In this document: piece by piece, positions 18,479 through 27,104 of the stretch
Layout: each line of letters begins with the position of its first letter
Position numbering within the stretch: position 1 is the stretch's first letter
Origin: Commensalibacter papalotli
Lineage (GTDB): Bacteria > Pseudomonadota > Alphaproteobacteria > Acetobacterales > Acetobacteraceae
Direction: 5' to 3'
NCBI RefSeq assembly: GCF_947179115.1
Contig: NZ_CAMXCI010000001.1
Span: forward strand, 620,001-684,000
Length of the DNA stretch: 64,000 nucleotides
Made by a program: the position numbers and the translations under genes
The notes under the pieces: model-generated
Seen by the model: only the letters and a program-made list of their open reading frames with translations
Told to the model about the DNA's origin: nothing
Database searches by the model: none

Positions 18479-19030
18479 TTAAATTGTCTGACAGCCACGT
18501 CCGATGGCTGCAATCCCCGTTCGAGATAATTCAACCAGACCCAAAGGACGTAATAAATCCACAAAAGCATCAATCTTTTCTGTTTTACCAGTCAATTCAA
18601 ACACTAAAGAATCCACACTTGCATCAACAACTTGTGCTCTAAAAGCATCAGCCAAGTTTAATGCTTCTGCTCGTTCAGAACCTTTAGAAACCACTTTAAT
18701 CAAAGCCAACTCTCTGGCCACATAAGGGCCGTGCTGACATAAATTAACAACTTGATAAACAGGAACCTGCTTATTTAATTGTTCCTTTATTTGATTAATT
18801 ACCATCGGCGTCCCAGAAGTTAAAATATTAATTCGGGATTTACGTCCATGGTCATCCACAGGAGCGACCGTTAGGCTTTCTATATTATAGCCACGCCCTG
18901 CAAATAATCCAATCACTCTTGATAAAACACCACTTTCATTTTCTACAATCAAAGAGAAAATAGCTTTTATAAATTCGTCTTTTTCTTCTTGCGCACTGCG
19001 TTGCAATGTTTTTTTATCAATATAATCCAT
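18479..19030 (-). CDS. ilvN: Acetolactate synthase regulatory (small) subunit
   Basis: Small subunit that activates IlvB and confers feedback inhibition by valine. 183 residues from the ATG at 19030 (MDYIDKKTLQRSAQEEKDEF); AGGA stands about 8 bases upstream. A longer frame to 19129 would overlap ilvB and lacks family similarity. ACT domain at about residues 20-90 with FSLIVENESGVLSRVIGLFAGRGYN, followed by the C-terminal ALS-small-subunit domain. It lies 37 bases after ilvB. The name ilvH would be equally apt. Confidence 0.96.
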   Translation of the reverse strand: MDYIDKKTLQRSAQEEKDEFIKAIFSLIVENESGVLSRVIGLFAGRGYNIESLTVAPVDDHGRKSRINILTSGTPMVINQIKEQLNKQVPVYQVVNLCQHGPYVARELALIKVVSKGSERAEALNLADAFRAQVVDASVDSLVFELTGKTEKIDAFVDLLRPLGLVELSRTGIAAIGRGCQTI

Positions 19031-19067
19031 TGTTTTTTTCCTGATGAATGAGTTTACACAACAACGC

Positions 19068-20867
19068 TTAGGATGCAGCTTTAGCTTTTTCTTTGACAGG
19101 GCCCAACAAAATCTGATTATGCGGTGCACCTGCTGGAATCATTGGGAAACAGTTTTCTTCTCTTTCCACTTGGATTTCCATAACCACAGGACCTGGTTCA
19201 TCCAACATCGCGTTAATCATGCTATCCAACTCATCTATAGTTCTAGCACGCATTCCTTTAATACCAAAGCTTTCTGCTAATTTAACAAAATCAGGTAAGC
19301 TTTCACTGTAACTTTCCGAATAACGCCCTCCATGAATAAGCTCTTGCCATTGGCGAACCATCCCCATATAGCGATTATTCAAGATGAATACTTTTAAAGG
19401 TAAACGATATTGTTTGATTGTTGCAAGTTCTTGAATATTCATCATTGTTGATGCTTCACCAGCAATATCAATTACCAAAGCGTCAGGATGAGCAACCTGA
19501 ATCCCCACCGCCGCAGGCAGCCCATACCCCATCGTACCAAGACCACCAGAGGTCATAAAATGATTAGGCGATTCAAAAGGAAAATATTGTGCTGCCCACA
19601 TCTGATGCTGCCCTACTTCGGTAGAAATATAGGCTTCTTTTCCCTTAGCATTGGCCAATTCACTTAAACGGCGAATAGCATGTTGGGGTTTAATTGTCTC
19701 TCCAACTTGCATATCTTGTTGATATTTCAAACAATCAACTGCACGCCATTGTTCAATTTGCTCCCACCATTCTCTTAATGCTACTTGATCAACTGGATCT
19801 TCATTTCTTTCCCACTCTTCGATCATTAAATCAATCGTACGAGCTACATCTCCAATAATGGGAATATCAACCAAAACAATTTTATTGATTTGAGAAGGAT
19901 CAATGTCCGCGTGAATTTTTAAAGCATTCGGTGAGAAATCTTTAACGCTACCTGTAACGCGATCATCAAACCTAGCTCCTAAAGCAACCAAGACGTCACA
20001 TCCATGTGTAGCCAAGTTTGCTTCATAAGTTCCATGCATCCCAAGCATACCTAAAAATTGTTTGTCAGATGCGGGATATGCCCCCAACCCCATTAAGGTT
20101 GATGTACAAGGAAACCCTGATAATTTAACAAGCTTTCTCAATCCTTCTGAAGCCCTAGGCCCAGAATTGATAATACCACCACCTGTATAAAAAATTGGGC
20201 GCTTTGCACGTCGCATTGCTTTAACAGCATCTTTGATTGCCTGATGGTTAGGCTCGGTCACAGGCTTATAAGAAGGGTGGATTTCCACTTTTTCCTTTGA
20301 GTAAGGAACCTGCGCCATTTGAAGATCTTTAGGAATGTCTATTAACACAGGACCGGGTCTGCCAGAACCTGCAATATAAAAAGCTTCTCTGATTTTATCT
20401 GCTAGTTTTTCTTTATCTTTAACCAAATAATTAAATTTAGTAGCAGCACGCGTAATCCCAACAGTGTCGGCCTCTTGAAAAGCATCATTTCCTATTAAGC
20501 TTGAAAAAACTTGTCCAGATATACAAACAATAGGAATAGAATCCATTAACGCATCGACCAACCCAGTAACCGTATTGGTAGCCCCAGGGCCACTGGTAAC
20601 CAAAGCCACCCCTATTTTACCTGTAGAACGGGCATAAGCTTCGGCTGCATGAACTGCTGCTTGTTCATGACGCGTTAAAATATGACGAATTTTATCTTGC
20701 TGAAAAATCGCGTCATAAATCGGTAACACAGCACCGCCAGGATACCCAAAAATAACATCAACACCAAGATCTACGAGCACTTGGAGAAGAACTTCAGCAC
20801 CAGTCATTGTATGAACGGTTTGTCCTGATTGATCAGGGCCTGGTTTCTTATGCTCGGCATTTGTCAT
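19068..20867 (-). CDS. ilvB: Acetolactate synthase catalytic (large) subunit
   Basis: ThDP- and FAD-dependent enzyme that condenses two pyruvates (or pyruvate and 2-ketobutyrate), the first step of branched-chain amino-acid synthesis. 599 residues. N-terminal Pyr domain with YPGGAVLPIYDAI and RHEQAAVHAAEAYAR (the catalytic Glu), central FAD domain (GARFDDRVTG) and C-terminal ThDP site (DIAGEASTMMNIQELAT...NNRYMGMV). The motif is GEAS where GDGS or GDAS is usual; this is a mild departure. An 8-bp all-AT inverted repeat at 20913-20938 in the leader is too weak to call an attenuator. Confidence 0.96.
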   Translation of the reverse strand: MTNAEHKKPGPDQSGQTVHTMTGAEVLLQVLVDLGVDVIFGYPGGAVLPIYDAIFQQDKIRHILTRHEQAAVHAAEAYARSTGKIGVALVTSGPGATNTVTGLVDALMDSIPIVCISGQVFSSLIGNDAFQEADTVGITRAATKFNYLVKDKEKLADKIREAFYIAGSGRPGPVLIDIPKDLQMAQVPYSKEKVEIHPSYKPVTEPNHQAIKDAVKAMRRAKRPIFYTGGGIINSGPRASEGLRKLVKLSGFPCTSTLMGLGAYPASDKQFLGMLGMHGTYEANLATHGCDVLVALGARFDDRVTGSVKDFSPNALKIHADIDPSQINKIVLVDIPIIGDVARTIDLMIEEWERNEDPVDQVALREWWEQIEQWRAVDCLKYQQDMQVGETIKPQHAIRRLSELANAKGKEAYISTEVGQHQMWAAQYFPFESPNHFMTSGGLGTMGYGLPAAVGIQVAHPDALVIDIAGEASTMMNIQELATIKQYRLPLKVFILNNRYMGMVRQWQELIHGGRYSESYSESLPDFVKLAESFGIKGMRARTIDELDSMINAMLDEPGPVVMEIQVEREENCFPMIPAGAPHNQILLGPVKEKAKAAS

Positions 20868-20965
20868 TTTCGGTAAATCCTTAGTTTTTCGAACTTCATT
20901 TCAAACTGATTATTTAAAAACAGCATAGTATTTTTAAACGTCTCAATAATCTAATCAATATTTTA

Positions 20966-21967
20966 TCAAACGTCAATAAAAGAATTAATAAATGATATAG
21001 ATTTTTCTATAAAACTTTCTGAAAATTTCAAATTTTTATCAATTCTTGAATTAAAAATACAAACCTGTACTGAAGGAGCCAGAACACGATTGGAAAACCA
21101 TGTTTCTTGCCGTTTAATATAACGTTGTGTATTACGCACCGCGTTGTCAATCGCTTCAACAAGCGTTATTTCACCTGATAAATATGCTACAAACTCTGGA
21201 ACCCCTAATGCTCTTCGTAAAGGGGCTTGCACAGGAGGATCCGCTTTTAAAAAATTAGCAACCTCTTCAACTGCCCCTTCGTCTACCATTGCAGTAAAAC
21301 GTTCGGCAACAGCTTCTTTTAACAACGCACGCTCTGGAGCCAATCGGATAACTATAAAATTATATGCAGCCCCAGGTAAATGAGCTTCTTGTTGCCAAAA
21401 TTTTAATCCTTTTCCTGTGGAAAGCCATACCTCCCATGCCCTGGCAACACGTTGAGAATCTGTTGGATTTAAGGTTTGTGCTGTTTGAGGATCAACCTGT
21501 GATAACAACTCATAAACAAAAGGAGAGCCTTTTGTTTCAATTGAACGTCTGGCCTCCGCCCTGGCGTCAGCACTAGGTTCAGGAATCAACGCAATACCGT
21601 GAATCAGCGAATGAAAATACATTCCTGTGCCACCACATAAAATAGGCAGTCGTTTTTGCGATGATACTTGCTCTAGCTCTGATAAAGCTTGCTCTCTCCA
21701 CCAACCAGCATTCCCCGTTTGATCCCACTGTAATACCCCATATAAGCGATGGGGCGCACTTGCTTCGTCCTCTATAGATGGACGCGTAGTAATAATCCGT
21801 AAATCTTTGTAACACTGCATCGCATCAGCGTTAATAATCGTTCCATTTAAGGCTTGTGCTATTTTTAACGATAAATATGATTTTCCCGAGCATGTTGGAC
21901 CTGCAACAAGCACAGCCCAAGGCAATTTTTTATTTTTCAAATTGGACTGATCCAAAGACCCACACAT
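20966..21967 (-). CDS. miaA: tRNA dimethylallyltransferase
   Basis: Transfers a dimethylallyl group to A37 of tRNAs reading UNN codons. 333 residues. P-loop GPTCSGKSYLSLKIA (about 23-37), NADAMQCYKDLRIITTRPS with the catalytic Asp and the substrate-binding region, ILCGGTGMYFHSLIHG, and the RYIKRQETWF C-terminal signature. It begins 165 bases from serB on the other strand and ends 98 bases before ilvB. Common housekeeping gene; the hydrophilic C-terminal tail of about 25 residues is poorly conserved. Confidence 0.96.
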   Translation of the reverse strand: MCGSLDQSNLKNKKLPWAVLVAGPTCSGKSYLSLKIAQALNGTIINADAMQCYKDLRIITTRPSIEDEASAPHRLYGVLQWDQTGNAGWWREQALSELEQVSSQKRLPILCGGTGMYFHSLIHGIALIPEPSADARAEARRSIETKGSPFVYELLSQVDPQTAQTLNPTDSQRVARAWEVWLSTGKGLKFWQQEAHLPGAAYNFIVIRLAPERALLKEAVAERFTAMVDEGAVEEVANFLKADPPVQAPLRRALGVPEFVAYLSGEITLVEAIDNAVRNTQRYIKRQETWFSNRVLAPSVQVCIFNSRIDKNLKFSESFIEKSISFINSFIDV

Positions 21968-22132
21968 TTAAATACCACACTTTTCATAAATCAATATTTT
22001 ATACACAATAAGATTTTTTACTTATTGCTTGATTAACCACTTACTTATAATAAATATGATGTGTAATAAAGAGGCTTGTTTATAGTCCCTTATAGTTATT
22101 TTTTACTTTTATTCAGTATTTTATGACATGAA

Positions 22133-23035
22133 ATGGTTGATCCAATGAATTATATCTTAACCCTTGTAACCCTTCCTAATATTTTGGATCAATCTATTAT
22201 CGACCTTATTGCGCAGATAATCCCTATTGATAATGCCATATGGCTATCTGAACAAGAAGCCATAGATATTTCATTACCCGATATCCTTGAACAAAGCCAA
22301 GCTCTATCAGTTTTCCAGCGCGTTAAAACTGTTTTATCAAAAAAACCTGTTGATGTTTTCCTCACCCACAATGAATATCGCAAGAAAAAGCTGCTTGTTG
22401 CAGATATGGACAGTACCATTGTACAAAGTGAAACTTTAGACGATTTGGCGGCTGAAGTCGGTATTGGAGAAAAAATTGCGGCTATTACCAGACGCGCTAT
22501 GAATGGAGAACTTATTTTTGCTGATGCTTTGAATGAGCGTATTGCGTTGTTAAAAGGGGTTTCTGCTGATTTATTAGAGCAAACCTGGCAGCACACACAT
22601 TTAAATCATGGTGCAAACACTTTAGTTGCCACTATGAAAAAACATAATGCCTATACAGCATTAATTTCTGGCGGTTTTACATTTTTTACTCAAAAAGTTG
22701 CTGATAAATGCGGGTTTGACGAAAATCATGCCAACCGTTTTAGCATTGCTAATAATATGCTTGATGGCACTGTTATACCTCCTATTTTAGGTAAAGAAGC
22801 TAAGTTATTTCATCTTGATCGTCTTACTAAAGAACTACATTTAAAACCACAAGAAAGCTTGACTATTGGTGATGGGGCTAATGACTTACCCATGCTGACC
22901 CATGCAGGTCTCGGAATTGGTTATTATCCTAAACCAATTGTCGCGGAACAAATTACCAATATTATTCGACATACAACTTTATATTCTGCTTTATTTATAC
23001 AAGGTTATCATAAATCTGATTTTGTTTATTTATGA
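22133..23035 (+). CDS. serB: Phosphoserine phosphatase
   Basis: Last step of serine synthesis; HAD-superfamily Mg-dependent phosphatase. 300 residues (or 296 from the ATG at 22145; neither start has a clear ribosome site). HAD motif I is VADMDSTIVQSE (about residue 89), motif II SGGFTFF and motif IV GDGANDLPMLTHAGLGIGY. The 80-residue N-terminal part is the ACT-like region found in SerB. Single gene, divergent from miaA. A short AT-rich inverted repeat follows 10 bases downstream. Confidence 0.95.
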   Translation: MVDPMNYILTLVTLPNILDQSIIDLIAQIIPIDNAIWLSEQEAIDISLPDILEQSQALSVFQRVKTVLSKKPVDVFLTHNEYRKKKLLVADMDSTIVQSETLDDLAAEVGIGEKIAAITRRAMNGELIFADALNERIALLKGVSADLLEQTWQHTHLNHGANTLVATMKKHNAYTALISGGFTFFTQKVADKCGFDENHANRFSIANNMLDGTVIPPILGKEAKLFHLDRLTKELHLKPQESLTIGDGANDLPMLTHAGLGIGYYPKPIVAEQITNIIRHTTLYSALFIQGYHKSDFVYL

Positions 23036-23045
23036 TAACTTACCT

Positions 23046-23072
23046 ATTGATATTTATAAAATAAATATCAAT
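23046..23072. repeat. AT-only inverted repeat downstream of serB
   Basis: Perfect 11-bp arms (23046-23056 and 23062-23072) with a 5-nt loop, almost without G or C and without a T-run. It may be a weak terminator or transcript-end hairpin of serB. Confidence 0.4.
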
Positions 23073-23208
23073 ATCAAATATCTAACATATACGAATAAGC
23101 TTTGAAGTTTATTTTAATAAAACTGGCTTTATCTATTTTACCATACAGATAAATTAACAAATTATGTCCTTTTAATTTAAGGCCCAATAACAATAAAAGT
23201 ATATTTTA

Positions 23209-24480
23209 ATGAAATGGAATAAAACTAAACACGGGTCTTATCAAACCAAGGATTATCTATTTAATCAATTAATCCCTTATATTGGCAATAAGCGTAAATT
23301 ACTAGATTTAATTCAACAAACGTTAATTGCCAGCCAAAAAGGGCTTAAAACACATCAAGGTCTTTTTATTGATTGTTTTGCAGGAACAGGAGTTGTCAGC
23401 CGTTTGGCTAAGACTATGGGGTTTCAAGTCTATTGTAATGATTGGGAATATTATAGCCAAGCTTTAAATATAGCTTCTATTCAAACTCAACAGCCTCCTA
23501 CCTATTTTAATCAATTCACCTACACGGAAATCATACAACAACTCAATAATTTACCTCCTATTGAGGATTGGGTTAGCAAACATCTATGCCCACAAAATGA
23601 CCTAAACTATGATACAGCCAAAGAACGTATGTTTTATATGCATAAAAATGGAATGCGTATTGATGCAATCCGTCAACAGATTGCGCAATGGGATGAAAAA
23701 GAATTATTAACTCCTATTCAAAAAGCATGTCTATTAGCTCCATTACTTTATTGTGCTTGCTATCATGCAAATACAAGTGGTGTTTTTAAAGGGTTTCATA
23801 AAGGTTGGGGAGGACAAACTAAAACTGCACTTTATCGTATTGCTGCAGATCTACAGTTATTCCCTATTCAGTTTTATGATAATTGTCAAAATAATCAAAT
23901 ATTCCGTATGGATGCTCAAGCCTTAGCAGAACAGTTACAACATATGGAATTACCAGACTATAGCATTGCCTATTTAGACCCTCCATACAATCAACATCCT
24001 TATGGAGCAAACTATCATGTGTTAAATAGTATTGCTTTATGGGACAAACCTGACCTTTCCCCACATATAATCCCACACGAAAAATCAGCCATCCGAAAAG
24101 ATTGGAGAACTGAACGCAAAAGTGCTTATAATGTTCGGAAACAAGCCACCCAAGCCTATCAAAAACTATTGGAAACTTTACCTACCCAATGGATTGCCAC
24201 CAGCTATAGTACTGATGGTTTTATCAACTTGGATGATATGATCAGACAGAATTGCGAAATTGGTGAATTACGCGTTTTTGCAAAATCTTATAAAAGATAC
24301 CGTGTCAGCTCGCAAAGATACTCAACAAAAGCACGAAATATTGAGTTTGTATTATTAACAAAAGTAGGAAAACACAAACAACAATCAGCATGCGAATTAG
24401 TTGATAAAATACACGCTTTGGAAAATGACTCACTTACTTTTACAAAAGAGAATGATAAAAATACTATTTATTCATTTTAA
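23209..24480 (+). CDS. Solitary D12-class adenine-N6 DNA methyltransferase
   Basis: 423 residues. The AdoMet motif is FIDCFAGTGVVSR (about residues 53-65), preceded by the YIGNKRKLL element of D12-class enzymes; the catalytic motif is YLDPPYN (about 263-269). It would methylate adenine in a short duplex site; the recognition sequence cannot be predicted. No restriction endonuclease, specificity subunit or phage gene is adjacent, so it looks like an orphan methyltransferase, either epigenetic or a remnant of a restriction system. The flanking genes are housekeeping or glucan genes. Confidence 0.83.
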   Translation: MKWNKTKHGSYQTKDYLFNQLIPYIGNKRKLLDLIQQTLIASQKGLKTHQGLFIDCFAGTGVVSRLAKTMGFQVYCNDWEYYSQALNIASIQTQQPPTYFNQFTYTEIIQQLNNLPPIEDWVSKHLCPQNDLNYDTAKERMFYMHKNGMRIDAIRQQIAQWDEKELLTPIQKACLLAPLLYCACYHANTSGVFKGFHKGWGGQTKTALYRIAADLQLFPIQFYDNCQNNQIFRMDAQALAEQLQHMELPDYSIAYLDPPYNQHPYGANYHVLNSIALWDKPDLSPHIIPHEKSAIRKDWRTERKSAYNVRKQATQAYQKLLETLPTQWIATSYSTDGFINLDDMIRQNCEIGELRVFAKSYKRYRVSSQRYSTKARNIEFVLLTKVGKHKQQSACELVDKIHALENDSLTFTKENDKNTIYSF

Positions 24481-24600
24481 AATCTAAATAAATAATATCT
24501 ATAAAAAGATATATAGATCAATATGATATTGTTGTTTTAGAATGCTCTAATTTGAATAATATAAATAATAACTTTTGATTATCCTAAAATATTATATCCA

Positions 24601-24645
24601 AAAATAGCTTGCTAAAATTATATAAATTCTATAGCAAGCTATTTT
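24601..24645. terminator. Bidirectional terminator between the methyltransferase gene and opgH
   Basis: Perfect 14-bp inverted repeat (24601-24614 and 24632-24645, AGCTTGCTA core) with a 17-nt AT-rich loop and A/T-rich ends. It is 3 bases past the opgH stop and 120 bases past the methyltransferase stop. Confidence 0.8.
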
Positions 24646-24648
24646 AAT

Positions 24649-26865
24649 TTAAGAGAAATACGGAAGATTTAAAAACCTTTCAATAGCTTTACGACTTCCT
24701 AGCAATGCTGATTTTTCATTGCTTGTTAATGCTTGCATAGCTTGCTCTTGACTGTCAGACTCTTTTAATTTGACCATTCCCACCAAATAATCTGCATTAA
24801 TAGGATCACCTTTTGAGCGTTCAGCTGGTAATAAAGCTATATGTAACGCAATTAACTTGGGATTACTGAGTAATGTTGAAAATGCATCTTGCACCTCCAT
24901 ATCCATCACTCTTCTTTTCTCTATCCTATCACGTCGTAAAATATCAGGGCGAGCAGTTTCTTCTGGTATGATTAACAGCCCTATTTTCATACAAAAAACA
25001 CCAAAACGTTGACTAGAAGTCACCCATACCAGTGGAATGGCAAGTAATAAACCTAGTAATACAGGTGTCATCCAAAAGAATAAAGATGTAGAAACCTCCC
25101 ACGCTCCTAATCCCATAATGACCCCAAAAGCCATATGGCGCCAATAATCGCGCACCACATCTTTAAATGGAATATGTCCAACGTCTCTGCGCTGGGCATT
25201 CCATCCTGAATCATATCCTAGTAAAATAGAAGTAACAGCCGTTGTTTGAATTAACATTGCAATCGGCGCAATTAATCCACCAATAAATGTTTCAAGAAAA
25301 ATTGAAGACAATGCTTTGGTTGCACCACCACACCCTTTACGCAAGTCTTCATTAAATAACAAAGCAATCCATGCCAAAATTTTGGGAGCTAATAAGACAA
25401 GCATGGTTAAAATAAACACATATTTCGCCAAAACAGGATCGACTTGAGGCCAATTTGGAAATAATACTCTATCTGTGCCTGTAAAATATTCTGGTTTCAC
25501 AAACAAAGCTTGCAAAGAAACCATAATTCCTACTAACAAGAATAATAACCACAAAGGGGACATAGCATAAGCCCCAATTCCCGTAAGCATATGGATACGA
25601 CTTATCCAACTAAGTTTTTTAGTTGGAATAATCATCGCATGTTGTAAATTTCCTTGACACCAACGTCGATCTCTCACTGCGATATCGGTTAAGGATGGAG
25701 GGCTTTCTTCATAAGAGCCGTGTAATGCAGGCACCATATGAATAGCCCAGCGTCCACGACGCATTAATGCTGCCTCGACAAAATCATGACTCATAATCAT
25801 ACCGCCAAAAGGCTTACGCACAGCTGGTAAATGAGGCATTCCTGCTTGTTCAGCAAAAGCTTTAACACGTATAACCGCATTATGTCCCCAATAATTACTT
25901 TCTGAACCATGCCACCATGCCAAACCATACGCAATCGTAGGACCATAAACACGGCCTGCAAATTGTTGTAATCTGGCAAACAAAGTCGTTCCATTTACAA
26001 TCACAGGCAAAGTCTGAATTAAACCAACCCCATCATGCCTTTCCATGGCAGAGCATATACGAACAATAGTATCCCCTTCCATTAAGCTATCAGCATCAAG
26101 GGTTAACATATGATCATACCCACCACCAAACCTACGCACCCACTCGGCTAAATTTCCTGCCTTACGGTCTGTATTTTTATAACGTCTGCGATAAAAAATA
26201 TGGTTATGACCTTTTGTTTGCTCGCGAAAACGTAAAAAAGCAGCCTCTTCCTCTACCCAAACATCTGGGTTCGTTGTATCGGACAAAATAAAGAAATCGA
26301 AATGCTCACCTTGACCTGTAGCCTGAATACTATCATAGATCGCTTTTAATCCAGCTAATACACGATGAGGATCCTCATTATAAGTCGGCATTAAAACTGC
26401 TGTTTTCTTGTGCAATGCAGGCAAGGGTTCCTTAGGATCAATACCTAAAGAAAGCCCACCTTTTTTGCTAAGCTGTTCTATAAACCCTCCCAAAGAAGAG
26501 GCAAAAGAAAATGCAATCCAGAAAAATAAAATGGTAAAAATAACAAGGATCATTAACCCTAAAGCCGTCATTCCAAAACTATTAAACACCAAATTCATTT
26601 CATAAGATGCATATACAGTTAAAGAAATAGAGACAATAAAAATAAAAAGCCGTCTCAGCAAAACATTTGGTGCTTGCGTTGCTATCTTTTTTGATCTGCC
26701 ATAGAGGTTTGGATTTGCCTGTAAATTCTGTACTGGCATATCTATAGGAGTATCAGGAGGCAAAGCTATGAACATAGATTGGTCTGATCTTTTGTTTTCA
26801 GATAAATTATTCTTATTCACTTTCTCTTCCTGGCTATGACCCGAAACATTATTAAGTTCAGTCAT
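24649..26865 (-). CDS. opgH: Glucans biosynthesis glucosyltransferase OpgH/MdoH
   Basis: Inner-membrane GT2 enzyme that polymerises UDP-glucose into osmoregulated periplasmic glucan. 738 residues, shorter than the 847 of E. coli mainly through a shorter cytoplasmic N-terminus. Membrane segments flank the GT domain at about 70-130 and lie again at about 420-640. The GT motifs are present: AVLMPTYNEDPHRV, LTLDADSLMEGD (DxD) and the RDRRWCQGNLQ (QxxRW) signature. The partner gene opgG/D is 2 kb away on the same strand, with a divergent SulP gene in between, so the usual opgGH operon is split. Confidence 0.95.
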   Translation of the reverse strand: MTELNNVSGHSQEEKVNKNNLSENKRSDQSMFIALPPDTPIDMPVQNLQANPNLYGRSKKIATQAPNVLLRRLFIFIVSISLTVYASYEMNLVFNSFGMTALGLMILVIFTILFFWIAFSFASSLGGFIEQLSKKGGLSLGIDPKEPLPALHKKTAVLMPTYNEDPHRVLAGLKAIYDSIQATGQGEHFDFFILSDTTNPDVWVEEEAAFLRFREQTKGHNHIFYRRRYKNTDRKAGNLAEWVRRFGGGYDHMLTLDADSLMEGDTIVRICSAMERHDGVGLIQTLPVIVNGTTLFARLQQFAGRVYGPTIAYGLAWWHGSESNYWGHNAVIRVKAFAEQAGMPHLPAVRKPFGGMIMSHDFVEAALMRRGRWAIHMVPALHGSYEESPPSLTDIAVRDRRWCQGNLQHAMIIPTKKLSWISRIHMLTGIGAYAMSPLWLLFLLVGIMVSLQALFVKPEYFTGTDRVLFPNWPQVDPVLAKYVFILTMLVLLAPKILAWIALLFNEDLRKGCGGATKALSSIFLETFIGGLIAPIAMLIQTTAVTSILLGYDSGWNAQRRDVGHIPFKDVVRDYWRHMAFGVIMGLGAWEVSTSLFFWMTPVLLGLLLAIPLVWVTSSQRFGVFCMKIGLLIIPEETARPDILRRDRIEKRRVMDMEVQDAFSTLLSNPKLIALHIALLPAERSKGDPINADYLVGMVKLKESDSQEQAMQALTSNEKSALLGSRKAIERFLNLPYFS

Positions 26866-27015
26866 AAGTAGTTTTTATCTCCTATATTAAATAAAACAGT
26901 AACTGTCTTTTATAAGCCAACGACAGCATAATATAAAGTAAATTTATTATTTTCTTAATTCACAATATTTTTTATTTGATATTAAGAATAATTATCTTTT
27001 TTTTTAAAAAAATTC

Positions 27016-27029
27016 TTGTTACCATTTTT
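27016..27029. promoter_or_regulatory. 14-base motif shared with the opgG/D upstream region
   Basis: The sequence TTGTTACCATTTTT occurs here and again at 30578-30591. Both copies are on the same strand and lie upstream of an opg gene: 151 bases before the opgH start and 114 bases before opgG/D. It is also 76 bases before the SulP start. Extended flanks (TTCT-TGTTACCATTTTT) agree as well. A shared operator or promoter element for the split glucan genes is inferred. Confidence 0.35.
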
Positions 27030-27104
27030 ACATGATTGAAGTCTCGTTTCTGCAGTTCTTCTTGAAAATAATCATCTATGACGCACTTATAACGAGGATT
27101 TTAT

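Noticed and set aside
20913..20938. Hairpin in the ilvB leader as a branched-chain attenuator
   Set aside because: Only 8 A/T pairs, 10-nt loop and no leader peptide rich in Val/Leu/Ile.
22902..23105. Second frame overlapping the end of serB
   Set aside because: A +1 shadow of the serB coding sequence with no support of its own.
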